This document shows, piece by piece, positions 43,901 through 55,969 of a stretch of 64,000 bases of DNA. The DNA is from Perkinsus olseni (taxonomy: Eukaryota; Perkinsozoa; Perkinsida), in the NCBI GenBank assembly GCA_013115125.1, contig JABANN010000079.1, forward strand, positions 1-64,000, written 5' to 3'. The position numbers and the translations under genes were made by a program. The notes under the pieces are model-generated. The model made no database searches. It was not told the DNA's origin and saw nothing but the letters and a program-made list of their open reading frames with translations. Each line of letters starts with the position of its first letter. The stretch's first letter is position 1.

Positions 43901-46900
43901 GGCCAACAGGCTACACGTTTCCATCCAAACACAACGTCCATTCAGTATCCATAGAAACCATGCGGGCCCTTTTAACGCAGTGCCTTATCACAGGTATCAG
44001 CCTTGCTGGTGATGTGCCATTGGGGTGCATGCTTATGGTGGCTTGTCGGCAAGGTGAGTCGCCTCGCTTCCCCTCGCACCCTTGTCAATGTTCTTCTTCT
44101 ACTCTCACACTGCCCAACTGCAGCCTGGGGGTGTTGTCGTGGAATCATAGTAAGCGTTAGTTGTGGTATTACAGGCGAGCAGCTCGGTTCGCCGGTTTTA
44201 TAACAAGTTTCCTACCGGATTCCTCACCTCTGGTATTTCATCTAGTCGATTGAAAATTCTGTTAATGGCAATATCAGTTGAGTATAGAAGATCATGATAT
44301 CTCCTGGATAACGGCGATGGACATGGTGGACGCTACCCGTGCCCAGCAGTATGTTGCGGCAATGTGGGTTCTTGTCACTTGACCACCATTCGTCCATCGA
44401 GGCCTATGAGTGTAGGTACTTCATGACGACTACTCTCACTACCGTGGGGTATGGTGACGTTACTCCGGAGACGCACGTTGAGAGGCTCTTCTGCATCTTC
44501 GCTGAGATCGTTGCTGGCAATGTAAGTTAGAATATGCGATAGTTGGGGCTTGGCGTTAGGGAAAGTCGAGAGTGTGCAAGATTGCCAAGTGTGATGTATC
44601 TCTCTGCGAGGTCTTTGCCCTATTCTCTGGTCTATTATGTGCACTTATGCTGACCTATGATGAGAGTGGCTCCCAGTATAGAGCTAAACTGAAGGATGCT
44701 ATGAGGTGACTTATATTATTCATGCTTCGACCAAAGATACGTCGGACTGCTGTGCCTTTTGCGCAAGCGTATTGACTCGATACCGTGGGGCGTTTCGTCT
44801 CCCCTCAGCAGCTAATCATCGGTGGCCGATAATTCCACGTTGTTCATGCTGCAGTTTAGGTACATGAACAAACACAAGCTGGAGTCGAGTCTTAGAATAA
44901 GGGTGCGCCACTTCCTGCATCAGCTCTTCGAGAATCAGACCAATCTAGAGGTAGGGCGGCGGCTTGGTGAAGTGGGACGCCTGTCTGCAGTCACGCCGGG
45001 CACTGGTTGAGTTCCTGCGCACTAGCGAGAGCCTCCAGAGGGACGTGTACGTTGGCCTCATGGGGAAGATGTTGAAGCGCTACTCGTGGTTCAAGGGGCT
45101 GTCACATGAGATACTTGGCAAGGTGAGAGGGTGGGCGTATCCAAGGTTAATGCTTGCTCACGACACTCGACTTGAGTGTCGTGAGCAAGGGTCCCTTTGG
45201 GCTTGCGTGACTCGAGCCCGAAGGGACCCAATGATTCGTCCCTATTCTCGCTCACGGCCCTTTGTAATTGAGAACTCAATACCCAAGGATGATAGGTAAC
45301 AGATAGAAGTAGATAAGTGGTGATGGAATAGTGTAGTACGCTACTAGTGAACTAAGGTAAGATATCTGTATCATCACAGCTAACACAAGAGTATTACAGT
45401 AGTCTTCTGTCGTCTATGTGATTCATGTAGAATGATCAGGTCATGCCTGTCGTTTTTGAGCATAGCCCCGCTGTCAGGTGTGCTCAGTATGTGAGGACCT
45501 CTACTACGCTCCTACCGATGTTATGATCTATGCCAGTGAGGATGCTGATGGTATGTACTTTGTGGTACGAGGATCCATAGAGCTGGGGTGGTGAGGGTGC
45601 TGCCGTGTGAGGGAGGCTTACAACGCGCAGGAGTTGTATACCGTGGCCTCTTGTCTTTGACAACTATTGTTTGTATCGTAGGGAGCCCGACAACTCTGCG
45701 GTGACACAGTCTGGGGGCCCATTGGACTTCTTGCACGATGCTCGTGGTGGAACCAGTGCGTAATCGGACTGAAGCGATGGAGTTCCCGATCCTTCTGCTC
45801 TCCATCGTGCTAGCGATCCTCGTGATTCAAGTGAGTCAGGCACGGAGGTTAGCAGTGAGGCGGGCGATGGCCGCTTCATAAGACGACCAGTCACGTTCCG
45901 CAAGCTGGCCAGTAGTGCGCATCTTACCTCGATAAGTGAGTACTCGGCAGTTGTTGTTCTGCTGCGAGTAGCCGGTATGCTTTAGTCGTGTTCATTGTTT
46001 TTTTATGGAATGTTCTGGTACCCTTCAAACGGTCACCTCCGAACTTGTGCATATCTTCTCTTTGCTTGTAGTTCGGATGGGGTCTAAATTACGATTCGGG
46101 TCAATGCTGCTCTGCGTTGTGGTACAGATTTTCCTACCCATTTTGGTAGTGGTAGGTTCAGTAGTCTAGCATGCCCTTCCATTTCCTTTGATTATATGAT
46201 GATGGTTTACTCGTCATCGTCCCTCTGTGCCAGTTATGTGGTTTCAGGTAACCTGTTGGGCGCCGCGTCCAGGATGTACGGCGACTTCTTCACCGGCGGT
46301 TCAGGACCTGGCGAGGCGTCCTTTGGCCCGATACCCTTGGGTGAGCAACAACAAGAGTTCGGGTTTCGACGGGGCTCCTTGAATAGTCCGAAAATCGTAT
46401 CAGCATGTTCAGTCTAATAGAGATGCCGAACTAACCGATCCGTGCAGCAAGTTTGTTCAGCGAGGGACAGATCTTCCAAGTCCCGAGTTCATGACCGTAT
46501 GAATGAAGACAAATCAACGGACGCTCATGCGGGCATCCGCCCAGTTACATGAATCCCGCCAAAAAAAATCGCGCTGAGTTCACACTCTGCGTACGCCGTT
46601 GCTAGCGGGCTCATCAGAGGAAATGGTGATTTATGATATTGCTTTCCATCGACGCTCTCGCCTACCGCTCACCGTCTTCCTGTTAGGTAGTAACCCGCTG
46701 AAGGAAATTGAAGGAGGCAAGGGGAAGACGAAGATGGGTGCGGGATCCTACTGCGGCCAAATGAGCCTCTTCGCGCCCTATGTTTGGCCGAGGACGGCTG
46801 TCTGCAGCTGCTTCTGTGAAGTGTAAGCGAGAGATGCTCGTTGTTGGTCCCTGGCGGGGAGTTGGCATGTAAACTTAATTCTCTTCATTCCTTCGTCCAC

Positions 46901-49900
46901 CATGAAATCCGAGCCATGCGGGTTTCTTCGAATCGAGTAATTCCGAAAGATTCGCTACTATAACCGATCGTTGCGGTTAGAGAATCGGACGTAGGGTATT
47001 GAACTGGAGTAGCAGGCGGAATTCGAAGCCTTTGCATCGTTAATGCTTACGCTTTTTTTTCGATTTGGATATACACTATGATAGTGTCACTATCCGTGAG
47101 CAAAAGCGGTGGTCGGGACTAGGCCATCGAGTGAGTGCGTTTACTAGGAGTACTTTGGAATTCTTGACCTTTTTACTCTCTCGTTCCCCTTCGTGGAACG
47201 AATGACCTTAGCATGGTTGGGCTGCGTAGTCGATCATAGGGATGTTTCCCAGAGTAACTGCTCAGTCCAAAAGACGCTGCGAATACTATCCGATAATAGG
47301 CGAAGAGAGAGTGAATTTTGAAGGAGTTTGGTGAGACCGCCTCCGAAGCCCCTGTTGATCGACGTTTGAGAGCTCTACATCGCTCGCGAGCACTGAGGGT
47401 AGCAGATAGGTCGATCCATTTCGGAACCGACACGGCGTTGGACGCCTACGATTGCCTCAACACAAGATTTGGCGCATCATCTCGTAGGTATCATATTGGG
47501 TCTGCCAAGTTCAAGGAGAAAATGTATGAGTCAGAGGACTCCAAGTGAGACTACTGAGCAGCAACCGGCTAGGCGCTGTTCATGTTCATCTTCTCAGGAC
47601 CATCTATAACGAGAAGGCCTTGTGTGTCGCAGCGAGGGAGGGGAATCTCAGGATTGTGAGTGTACCGGATTTTCGAGTGGATCATTATTGTCGGCGATAT
47701 TCGCTCTACGGCGCTCGATGGAACGAACGCTGTTCAATCGGTATCGGCAATCAGTGCAAAGGAAGGATTCTCCATAGCATGCCAGCTGGATTGGGGGGCA
47801 TACGTGAATTGTTTAAGGCTTGTCATGAAGGTCAGAATTGGTTGTAAGCCGTCTTTGCCTCCGACTCGAGCGAGTGGCAGCAGGCAAGGTGCCTCGATAG
47901 TTGAACAATAGTTCAAGGTAGCTCACCTAGCCGGCCAACCGACCTTCGAGAACTATGAAGGCCGGCCTAGCGCTTACTCTTGGCAGCGAAGGGAGCGTTA
48001 ACGAGAATCGCCCTCGGTCTGATGGGCAGCGCTTTAGTCTTCCTGTTTACTACAGCTCATATGCATCAGCGATAATTGGTGCTCCTCAGGTTGAAGACCT
48101 GCTCCACAACGAGAAGGTCGATGCAGACTGTGTCGATGAGGACGGCCTTCGACCCCTCTTCCATGCTATCAGTAATACCCGCTCTCGCCCCTGTCCGCTG
48201 CTCGAGATTCCCTCACACCATGCTGGCAGTACGTGTACTAGCACCCTAGAGCACAACGCTCTGACTATTCAAATAGACGTTCGATAATTGAACGCGTCTG
48301 TGAGTTAGTACCACAACAACCACAATTTCTGTTCAATAACGACGTGGTGTGCAATAGTATTGAACGCCAGCGCCATACAGATCTTATCCGTTGTCTGTAG
48401 TCGACTACGATCATTATGCAACAACCATTCGACGGGTCTCTGATAGATTCCGATTAGGTAGGAAGCACGCCAGGATTGTCACAGCATTGCTGGTGGCTGG
48501 CGCGGATGCCGACTCCCCGTTCCATCTTGCCCAGGATGACCCGTTATCTGATGGGCTTGCGGCTGTTGATGGGCAGCAGGTGAGTACCATTCGAGAGCTC
48601 TTTCAACCGCTGGGTTAACATGATATTGTGGGCCCATTGCATCGTGAGAAATTTCTAAAGCAGAATGCATCTGGGGATTGCGAATTGTTGCGGAAGTTTT
48701 GGTATCGGCCGCAGTTGCATATTTTGTGTCAGAGTGTCCCACAGCACGCCAAGAGAAAGCAAGTGATTGAGCCGTGGAACTTCCGTAAGTCTTTCACCGA
48801 GCGAGTCGAAGTACCACCCTACTCAAAACTGTGAAAAGGGTTTTCGGGACGTCCGAATCCAGGCTTCACTGAAACCCCTCCAAGATCACATTAGCGTGTC
48901 CTTTTTGCAAGATTCTAGCCCTCAGTATATGCTCATGTCCACATGTCCTTCAAGGCCGGCCGGCCAGCCGACCGCTCGTCTTGGAATTATGGATAACGTT
49001 ATGTCACCACTTGAACAAAGATGGTTACGTTAGTAGCCGACCTCCCCTCTAGAAGCTTTGATAATAAGCGCCGCTGTGAGACTTCGATAACAGAAGCTAA
49101 GGGCAGGACTGCAGCATCTTGCGCTCTTGCTATTCCTCTACGATTAATGCCGATATTCTCAACAACTTATGATGGTGATAACGCCGCATCATCTTCCATC
49201 ATTAGGTAATGCATTGTGTCCGCTGCATATGGCGATGTTCACTTGTTCTCTCCCTGTTGTTCGGGCTGTTTGCGACCACACGGACTTCTCGGCACTGCCG
49301 GTAGGGCCTTCACCCTTCACATCCTCGTTCTCTATTCGCTTTTTGTGTGCTGGAAATGTGTCGCCTGTCATGTTTGTACTCATCCGTAGGAGCGGGAGGT
49401 CAGTCGAATAATGGCCTACGCAGCGATGGCTGGCTATACCGCCGTAGTTGAATCGGCCCTGGAGAATCTTGCACCGGACGGGCCAGGTGAAGGGGCCATC
49501 AACATCGTAGCTATCGACTTATAGCACTCGACCGTTCAGGCTCAGCGGAGGCGCGTGAGACCATCGTGAATAAGCTTGACGACACTGCTGGGTAGGGGGG
49601 GGCCTCGCTGCTGTGCAATTGTTGTTCGTAGATCGACTAATATCGGAGACTGCCGCGACGCCCCGTCGTAGTGTTTTCTCTCAGCACTCTCAGTGTAAGC
49701 CTTCTGGTAGATACTCTCTGGTTCATTACGCCAGTGAGAGCGGTCAAGAGAAGTTGCTTTACTCCCTACTACTGAAGAGAGCAGATCCTGGGAAAGCGGT
49801 AGGTCATAGGTCCCTGGTTCGAATCCCAGAGGCGGTATTTTTTCAGGCAGCCGATGGGTCGATGCCGATACACCTTTGCGCCAGAAAAGGATGTAAGGCC

Positions 49901-52900
49901 CCGAGGCAGTCCTTCACCGCCACTCGTCTCCTCAGATGACGTTTGCCTCACGCAGTTGCTCGAGCATGGTGCTGATCCAATAGCCACCAACACCCTAGGC
50001 CAGACGGCCCTCGACATAGCCCTTGCCAACAACAAGTTTGGTAGGCGGCTGCCTTGTGTCTCACCACTGTCTCCCAAGTGCTCTCGTATCTTATCCGTTG
50101 CAACTCGGGAAAGAAGTTGGCTATTCGCAATGTTTGCGTCCTCGGCAGAGTATTTACTGTATTGGCGGTATTGTACAATCATAAAGGGCCTCAGATATCG
50201 TTAATCTGCTGAAGGCCCTCAACATCCATGAGTTGGCTAAGAGTGGCGAGTTGGAGGCGATACAGAATGCTGCTAGTCAAGGCTGCAACCTCGACAGAAC
50301 GCATCCGAAAACTGGCTTCGCTCCGCTGTAATATCTTTATACTGCTTGCCACAGCTCGCCTATAATTCCTTGTTTGCAGGTACTATGCTGCAGAGAGAGG
50401 AAATATTGAGATCATGAAGCTGCTGCTGGAGAACGGAGCCGACCCCAACAGATCAGAGTAGGTTCGGCAAAAGATGGTACTGGCATCCTTCAGCAGGCCG
50501 ACTACTTTCACTGCTCTCTATGCCGCCATCAACAAGGGACAGAATGAGGCTGTTAAGCTGTTGCTGGAGTGGCAGGCAGATCCCAACCAAGTCGTCGGCA
50601 ACGTGGACCCGGCCAAGCGCTCCTTCGGTGACCTAGCTGGGCTCTGTTCATTCCTGTCTGTGATTACACGCAGAAGCAGCAGTATGATAATGGTTCGTGT
50701 TTCGTCAGGGACATCACCATTGGCGGCGGCTATCAAGAAGGGCTCATCGGAGTTGGTAGATCTACTACTGGATACCGGAGATGTCGCCCTAAGTAGTAGT
50801 TCATAATGATCCAGCTGAGCCTCCTACAATGCCCCTTCGTGTCCCTTTTCATCTGGGACGAGGTGTGTCTTAGCGGCCGAGGAGTTCAAGACCGCCTTCG
50901 AAAAGAAGTCCAAACCTTCTATTAAGCGGCTAATGAAAGCCCTATCGCCGGATTTCCCAGCAAGATACCAGGTAGGAATCTTCGCTGTGCGCGCCTTGAT
51001 GGCCGTTTCCCACCCCAGGCTATATGGGAGCTACGCAGCTCCAATGGAGAATCCTTGATTCAACACTTCGCTCGGAAGGGAGATGTTAAGATACTCGAGA
51101 TGGCCAATGAGTATCAGACGGTTTTGCTGCCTTCTTCCATCGTTGCACGCATGCTCATGGGACGCACCGGTCGTCGCCAGGTTCAACGCTAACTTTGGGG
51201 AGAGATTCGCCTCTGTATTGGGAGGCGCTCCTCTTGATATCCAGGTTGAAGAGGCGGAGGCTGGTGCTGGCTCTGCCGTAAGGGGTGGCTGCTTGTGGCA
51301 CGGGGCCCGGCTCCTGACGTCTCTCAAATATCTCGTTCCCGCTGCTGGGACATGTGAATGGATTTGGGGGGATCTGAGCTTGAAATAGTGTAGAAAGCGT
51401 CCTTTTCTGAATATGAAGTATGAGAGGGTAGGTTGATCCTCATTGTGTTATCAGCTGAGCATAGCGGCATTGGCCGGTAAAGACAAGGCTGTGACCTGGC
51501 TCATAGAGAAGGCGAAGGTCCCTGTTAGATGGGAGTCTCTGGTAAGCAGCTCCCAACCTGACCATTCCCAGGAGCTCTTCCCCGCAGGCAAAAATACTCA
51601 TACAGTTGTGTAGAGTGAAGATCAAGATCGTCCCAGTCGTCCAGGTGAGACTTCCGCGTATTCACCGCTCTAAGAAAGAGCATTACTGACCTCATCCGTT
51701 GTTGGCTCCCGGTTTGATACTTCAGATACTCATACCAATTTATGAACGCCTCGCACCGGATTTTGATGAGGCCAACGCATCGGACGACGAAGAGCTTGTT
51801 ACCATAACCGATTTATTCGCGGAGGCGGTGAAGGCACCGAATTATCAACTGGTTAAGTAATGATGCATCGTTGGTCCTCCTCGGTGACGGGTTGGGGTCT
51901 TCAGGTACTTACTTGACGACCATAAAAGAGGGATAAATCTCAAGTAAGAGGACCAGGCTGTGTTTGAGTCTGATGAGCGTTTGGGTGAACTCATGTGTCA
52001 CAAAGGCGGCGGAGCGAAGCACGTCTATGGGGCCATTTTAGAAGCTGCGAGCTGCAATGTCTTGCTCCTCGTCTTCTTTCGAATAGCCCATCTCATCAGG
52101 CGCTTACTGGAAAGCTATGGTCCGACTATTATGTTCCGCAGTGATAGTGTGACGAGCTTATCCAACTCGCTGGGTGCAATCGAAGGCGTTGCTCTCGAGG
52201 GAGGGCTCGTTGTGGAAGCTGTCAAAACTAAGGATGCCAAGGTCAGAGCGACGAGGGGCGGCACTTGTTAGTACATGGGAGCGTTGGCTCTGCGGGTCTG
52301 AGGATTGTCATGCTAGTCTTCGAATGTTGAGATTTGCAGTGCAGATGTGGTTGTTTTTCTCGCATTGGTAGGTTGTAAAGCTGCTGGTGGAATTCCTTAA
52401 TGGCGGTATGATAAAGCTCAATGAGGAGGACCAAGATACGTGGAACCTTACACAAGCGATTGGGCTGGCACAGGAGCAAGGGGCCACCGAAACGTCGGAA
52501 TGTAACCGAGGCCGAAGGCATTCCGCTTCATCCACCTCACACCGGCCGTTTTTCACAGTGCTTACGATCGGCAGGCCCTGTTTCTGGGATCGCTATGGTG
52601 CGGGCGCTATCCAATTTTCTCCGCAATAACGATGCGCATAGCGAGTGGACGTTGGTGCTTGTCACTCAGGGCTGGCTTCTCACCTGCCCCGGCCAAAAGA
52701 GGATAAGTCCGGTACATCCTTCTTCACGAATGAATCCAATAAGAAAAGTAGTATCCTCGAGTGCCCACCATCCGACGTCGTTGTTCATCGGGCCGAGCGT
52801 AGATCCGTCAGTTGTCGATCTTGTTCAGATTATGGCGGCCGCAGAAGCTCGAAGGCTCCTCCGAGTAGTAGTGGCTGGAGAGAGCTTCACATCTTTTATC

Positions 52901-53034
52901 TTACCGGACTCTCCTTTTTCCTTTATCTGTCAGGCACTAAGCGGTCCTCTCTGATATCCCAGTTCAAGTCTACTGGGAAAGAGTTCGCCACATCATCGGC
53001 TAGGGGATCTGCATTGTTCAGTAACAATCAGTGA
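40983..53034 (+). CDS. K+ channel with cyclic-nucleotide-binding and ankyrin domains
   Basis: A six-helix channel of the plant AKT/CNBD type. Order: a Ser/Arg-rich N-terminal region with a helix (41130-41280 and 41900-42230), S1 (WDMILAAALVYVIIGIPFE, 43198-43255), S4-like (RTLSLARLGNMTMTIMAK, 43777-43830), S5 (LLVMCHWGACLWWLVGK, 44001-44051), pore TTLTTVGYGDVTPE (44430-44475; K+-selective filter TVGYGD), C-linker (YMNKHKLESSLRIRVRHFL, 44862-44920), CNBD pieces (DADGMYFVVRGSIEL near 45540-45585; GSYCGQMSLFAPYVWPRTAV at 46744-46803), then ankyrin repeats from about 47590 to 51600 such as HYASESGQEKLLYSLLLKRA and YYAAERGNIEIMKLLLENGA. The membrane topology puts the CNBD and ankyrins in the cytosol. 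CNBD exons are widely spaced by long introns. Whether the ankyrin block and the 40.98-42.3 kb exons belong to the same transcript is inferred from strand and order; they may be two or three genes. Confidence 0.72.
42235..42294 (+). repeat. Family C intron (60 nt) in channel gene
   Basis: GTGAGGATTGGAGCTTCG, core TTTCGCTCCGCTATAG, end TCTAATAG. Confidence 0.65.
44400..44520 (+). other. K+ channel pore exon
   Basis: Encodes EAYECRYFMTTTLTTVGYGD followed by VTPETHVERLFCIFAEIV, the pore helix, selectivity filter and start of S6. It ends at a donor (AAT/GTAAGT, 44520-44521). Confidence 0.93.
45153..45229. repeat. Two back-to-back hairpins in a channel intron
   Basis: CTTGCTCACGACACTC pairs with GAGTGTCGTGAGCAAG (45153-45189, 16-bp arms, 5-nt loop). 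Sharing its last base, GGGTCCCTTTGGGCT pairs with AGCCCGAAGGGACCC (45189-45229, one mismatch). Both lie in the intron after the exon ending SHEILGK (donor near 45123). Confidence 0.88.
47590..51640 (+). other. Ankyrin-repeat exons
   Basis: At least eight ankyrin-like units are readable after splicing: EKALCVAAREGNLRI, HARIVTALLVAGADAD, HYASESGQEKLLYSLLLK, AADGSMPIHLCARKG, LTQLLEHGADPIATNTLG then QTALDIALANN, YYAAERGNIEIMKLLLENG, FTALYAAINKGQNEAVKLLL, SPLAAAIKKGSSELVDLLL and LSIAALAGKDKAVTWLIEKA. The unit at 49.8 kb is cut by a 48-nt family A intron (49799-49846); removing it restores the repeat GKA-AADGSMPIHLC. Confidence 0.88.
49799..49846 (+). repeat. Family A intron (48 nt) in ankyrin exon
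   Basis: GTAGGTCATAGGTCCCTGGT, core CTGGTTCGAATCCCAGAGG, tail GGTATTTTTTCAG. The T-stem pairs (CTGG/CCAG), so this copy looks most like a real tRNA T-arm. Removing it restores an ankyrin repeat. Confidence 0.9.
51985..52041 (+). repeat. Family C intron (57 nt), opposite orientation
   Basis: GTGAACTCATGTGTCACAAA, core GGCGGCGGAGCGAAGCAC, end CCATTTTAG. Confidence 0.7.
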
Positions 53035-53304
53035 GCCCCTCAGGCTGCATCATGTATCCGTGCTAACAGCGTGCATGGAGAGTCTCCCGTTACCTGTATA
53101 GATCGCCTTCCTTGCGTTGCCAGTTAATGGTTTGGTGTGCTTCCTGAGTGTTGGGTGGGCCGGGTGCCCACGAGAGGAGATAGTAGTCTTTACTACTGGA
53201 TGCCTGGGCGTATGTATCATGTTGAGTTGTGAGCTCTCATTCCCCCGCTCGAAGTATCTATTTCCGTTAGCTCCTCTACGGCCCAGTGGAGTGAGCGGCT
53301 GTTG

Positions 53305-53463
53305 ATGAAGCTCGGCATCGCTCTTTTATGCCTTCTTTGGGGCATGCAGGCTGAAGCAGGAGGTCGCACTCTGGACGCCGATTTCCCTCAATTTGTGGTA
53401 GTACGTGACGCAACGGGGAGAACAAGCTCGGAAAGGCTCGATCGGAAGGGCGATGCTAACTGA
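53305..53463 (+). CDS. Small secreted protein, 52 aa
   Basis: An ATG at 53305 opens MKLGIALLCLLWGMQAEAGG, a textbook signal peptide with a likely cut after AEA. The mature part, about 33 residues, is GRTLDADFPQFVVVRD then a polar tail, with TGA at 53461. It has no cysteine, so no disulphide-bonded fold is expected. It may be a complete small gene or the first exon of a longer one. Family not known. Confidence 0.55.
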   Translation: MKLGIALLCLLWGMQAEAGGRTLDADFPQFVVVRDATGRTSSERLDRKGDAN

Positions 53464-53660
53464 ATTAAATACAAGCTTCGAATTTTTATTTTATTATTGG
53501 CACCGTTTAGTCGCATTGTATTGGTTGCATCGTTAAGTGGCGTTGGACAGTTCAGCTAACTCCTGGTTCGTGTGACGAGATGGTATCATCATCGGCTTCC
53601 TGTCGCTCATCAGAGAACATCTCGTAGGGGCGTTCGACTCACTGCGAGATTCTCCGATTA

Positions 53661-54243
53661 GTGAGACTGATTCAGCAGGAGAGCATTCGCTTCTTCATGC
53701 GGGCTATCGCTATCTCGCACCGTGTTAGTTTATTGCCCGGGACGATCAGCTTGGTAGCCTGGGGTTCTCAGGGATATCTTCGTGACCGGTGCGGCATGGA
53801 GAAGGTCGCCGATCCTGACATTGATACTGCCATTCTCGACCGTCTGTCGATGGAAGCAGATACCACAGGTAGAGGGGCATGGGAGCCCCACCAGTAATGT
53901 ATAGCACTTCCGATGTCGATTGATGCAGTGGGCAAGTGTCTCTGTGGGTATCGGTTTTGAAGGTTGAGGATAGCTTGGCCAAGGCCTGGATCGATTGGCT
54001 CCGGTTTTTATCAGGTAGAGATGATAGACCGTGGCTGCTGTGGTATACGACTGATGGTAAGATCACGCCCCCCGGTAGGAGCTCATCACCAGTGAGAAAG
54101 TCTTTTGGGTCAATGCTCGACCGCGGTGATAATCAGGTTGCTAACGCGACGTTCTTCCCATACTGGGAAAGGCTGGGTTGGGGTATGCTGTACGGTGGTT
54201 TCGACACCCCTCAAGAGTCACAGGAGCGCCATCACAAAATGTA
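53661..54243 (+). CDS. Unrecognised exons
   Basis: Two plus frames look protein-like: RFFMRAIAISHRVSLLPGT with WGSQGYLRDRCGMEKVADPD (53661-53897), and KVEDSLAKAWIDWLRFLSG with NATFFPYWERLGWGMLYGG (53936-54244). They are in line with being successive exons of one gene, but I recognise no family and found no unambiguous joint. Confidence 0.35.
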
Positions 54244-54471
54244 AGTCGAGGTTTGCTGTGGCATTGTAGACTAGGGAGCAAAACAGTACTAAAATACCGC
54301 CTACCTGGACAGTTTGATGCACGGTACTACAAGTACCGCTCTGTCCCGTTAGCGATACGCTATGGGTAGCGAATCCGGGTGGGGGCCAAAAGAAGCACCC
54401 CCTCACTCCCACACTGGGCTTGAACTTTGTAGTCTACAGCTAGCCTGATCTAGTAACTGCTTGACTTCCCC

Positions 54472-55437
54472 TTGTACATGTCTAAGCAACAAAACTCACC
54501 AAGTCGCTGGCTCCCTTTGGAAAGGGTGCTCCTCAACGTCGTTGGGTGGCGTCGAACTTCCCTGCTGGAGAGAACGATTTCGGAGCTGCCTGCTGGCTGC
54601 TCTGTGGTCCACAGACTGTGGATCACAGACTGTGGTGACGTCGTCTTTTCACAGCTGGCCTTATGGACTCTTCTCCTCGTCCACCCAGTTAACATCCACC
54701 GACATCCTGTCCTGCGCCTCCACTGGCGACGTGGAGTCTCCACAGTGGAACTCTTTTTGACAACGTTTGCTATCTCGTATGATACTACCAGGCCCTACTC
54801 CTCCCGGAGAAGGTCTCCTTCAGCGTCTGCACGGTCAATGGCCTCATACCACTCAGGCTGGGTGGTATGCTAAGTGACTCAGCATCCATGTCCTCTTCGT
54901 ATCCCTGGTCATCTGGTGACCGATCTTGGTGGAGGCCTGAAGCTCTCTACTTTCTTGAGCAGACTTTGGCACGGCTTCATTCCTCCCAGCTGGAGACGTA
55001 TCAAGAACATCACGACCTCAGACTATCAGACCTTGGGCGCCCTTAGCACGGCTCTCATGGCTGCCACAGCACTAACCACCCGCCTCTCCCTCGGTGGCTT
55101 CATCGACCCTACCTCCGGTATATGCTTCATGGGGTATCTAATTGATCTCGGGTTCGGCCGAGACGGTACAGTCCGCTGCAGGAATGCTCTAGAGTGCCTT
55201 CTAACTGAACTCCATGCTGCAGTCACCGACGGCCGCATTCCGGACTGCTCCTTACTCGCCAACGGCAACTCACGCTCTCCCCTCATTGAGTCTATTCTGA
55301 CCAGATTTTCCGGCTTCACTCACCCCGATCACCATCTATACTCCTGCCGGAGGGAAGGGAAAAGAATAGAACTGCTATTCGACTATATCACCTCCACTGA
55401 AAGATATCCTCGAGAAGTTCGACGTCAGCAAATGTGA
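54472..55437 (+). CDS. Unrecognised gene, two long plus frames
   Basis: A frame of 133 codons (54472-54873) is followed at once by one of 187 codons (54874-55437). The first has RWLPLERVLLNVVGWRRT and ELFLTTFAISYD; the second has DYQTLGALSTALMAATALTT, FMGYLIDLGFGRDGTVRC and SRSPLIESILTRFSGFTHPD. They are probably exons of one gene, perhaps joined across the stop at 54871 by a short intron. No domain recognised. No link to the phospholipase gene downstream was found. Confidence 0.4.
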
Positions 55438-55969
55438 GCCAAGTTGTCTTGCTCTCTAGTCTTGAAGGTCCGACGTTGCGGCAGTGACTCCGCGAACAAC
55501 TCTGATGACTTCATAGGTATCGTGAAGATACTATCTCTCTTATACCACTAAAGGCGAATATTGACAAACTGCACTCTGTCGCGAGATTCAGTCCATCCAG
55601 TTGCTCCTCGATATGCTGCCTGAGCTGTCTTTTGTCTGTATATTTGTCGATAGCGGTGCGGTAAACCCGCATTGGATTCGTTAATTGTTGTATTCAAGTA
55701 CAGAGTGGAAAATCACACTCAGTTCGGATTTCCTAGGCGAAGGCCCTCGAGAGTTACGGACTCTCTACGAGACACGATGAAAACGCATTCCGGGTCTTTC
55801 GAGATCCTTTCACAAAGGATAAAAGCTATCTATGTGTCGTTGGATCACGTTTCGGGAATTGATGTTGCTGCCGTTGGGTCGACTGAGTTCACTGAACTAC
55901 GTTCTTCAACTAAGTTGAAGTATTGACCCAGTGGAGTTGGGTGGATCCTTAGTAGTTTCTTGGTGTATA

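Noticed and set aside
49799-49846. A real tRNA gene at the T-arm-like sites
   Set aside because: Only the T-arm half is seen; there is no D-arm, anticodon arm or A-box at the right distance upstream at this or the other sites, and here the segment is cleanly an intron.
50315-50335. Family C core GGCTTCGCTCCGCTG in ankyrin region
   Set aside because: This is exon: it encodes GFAPL of an ankyrin repeat, continued by YYAAERGN after the next intron.
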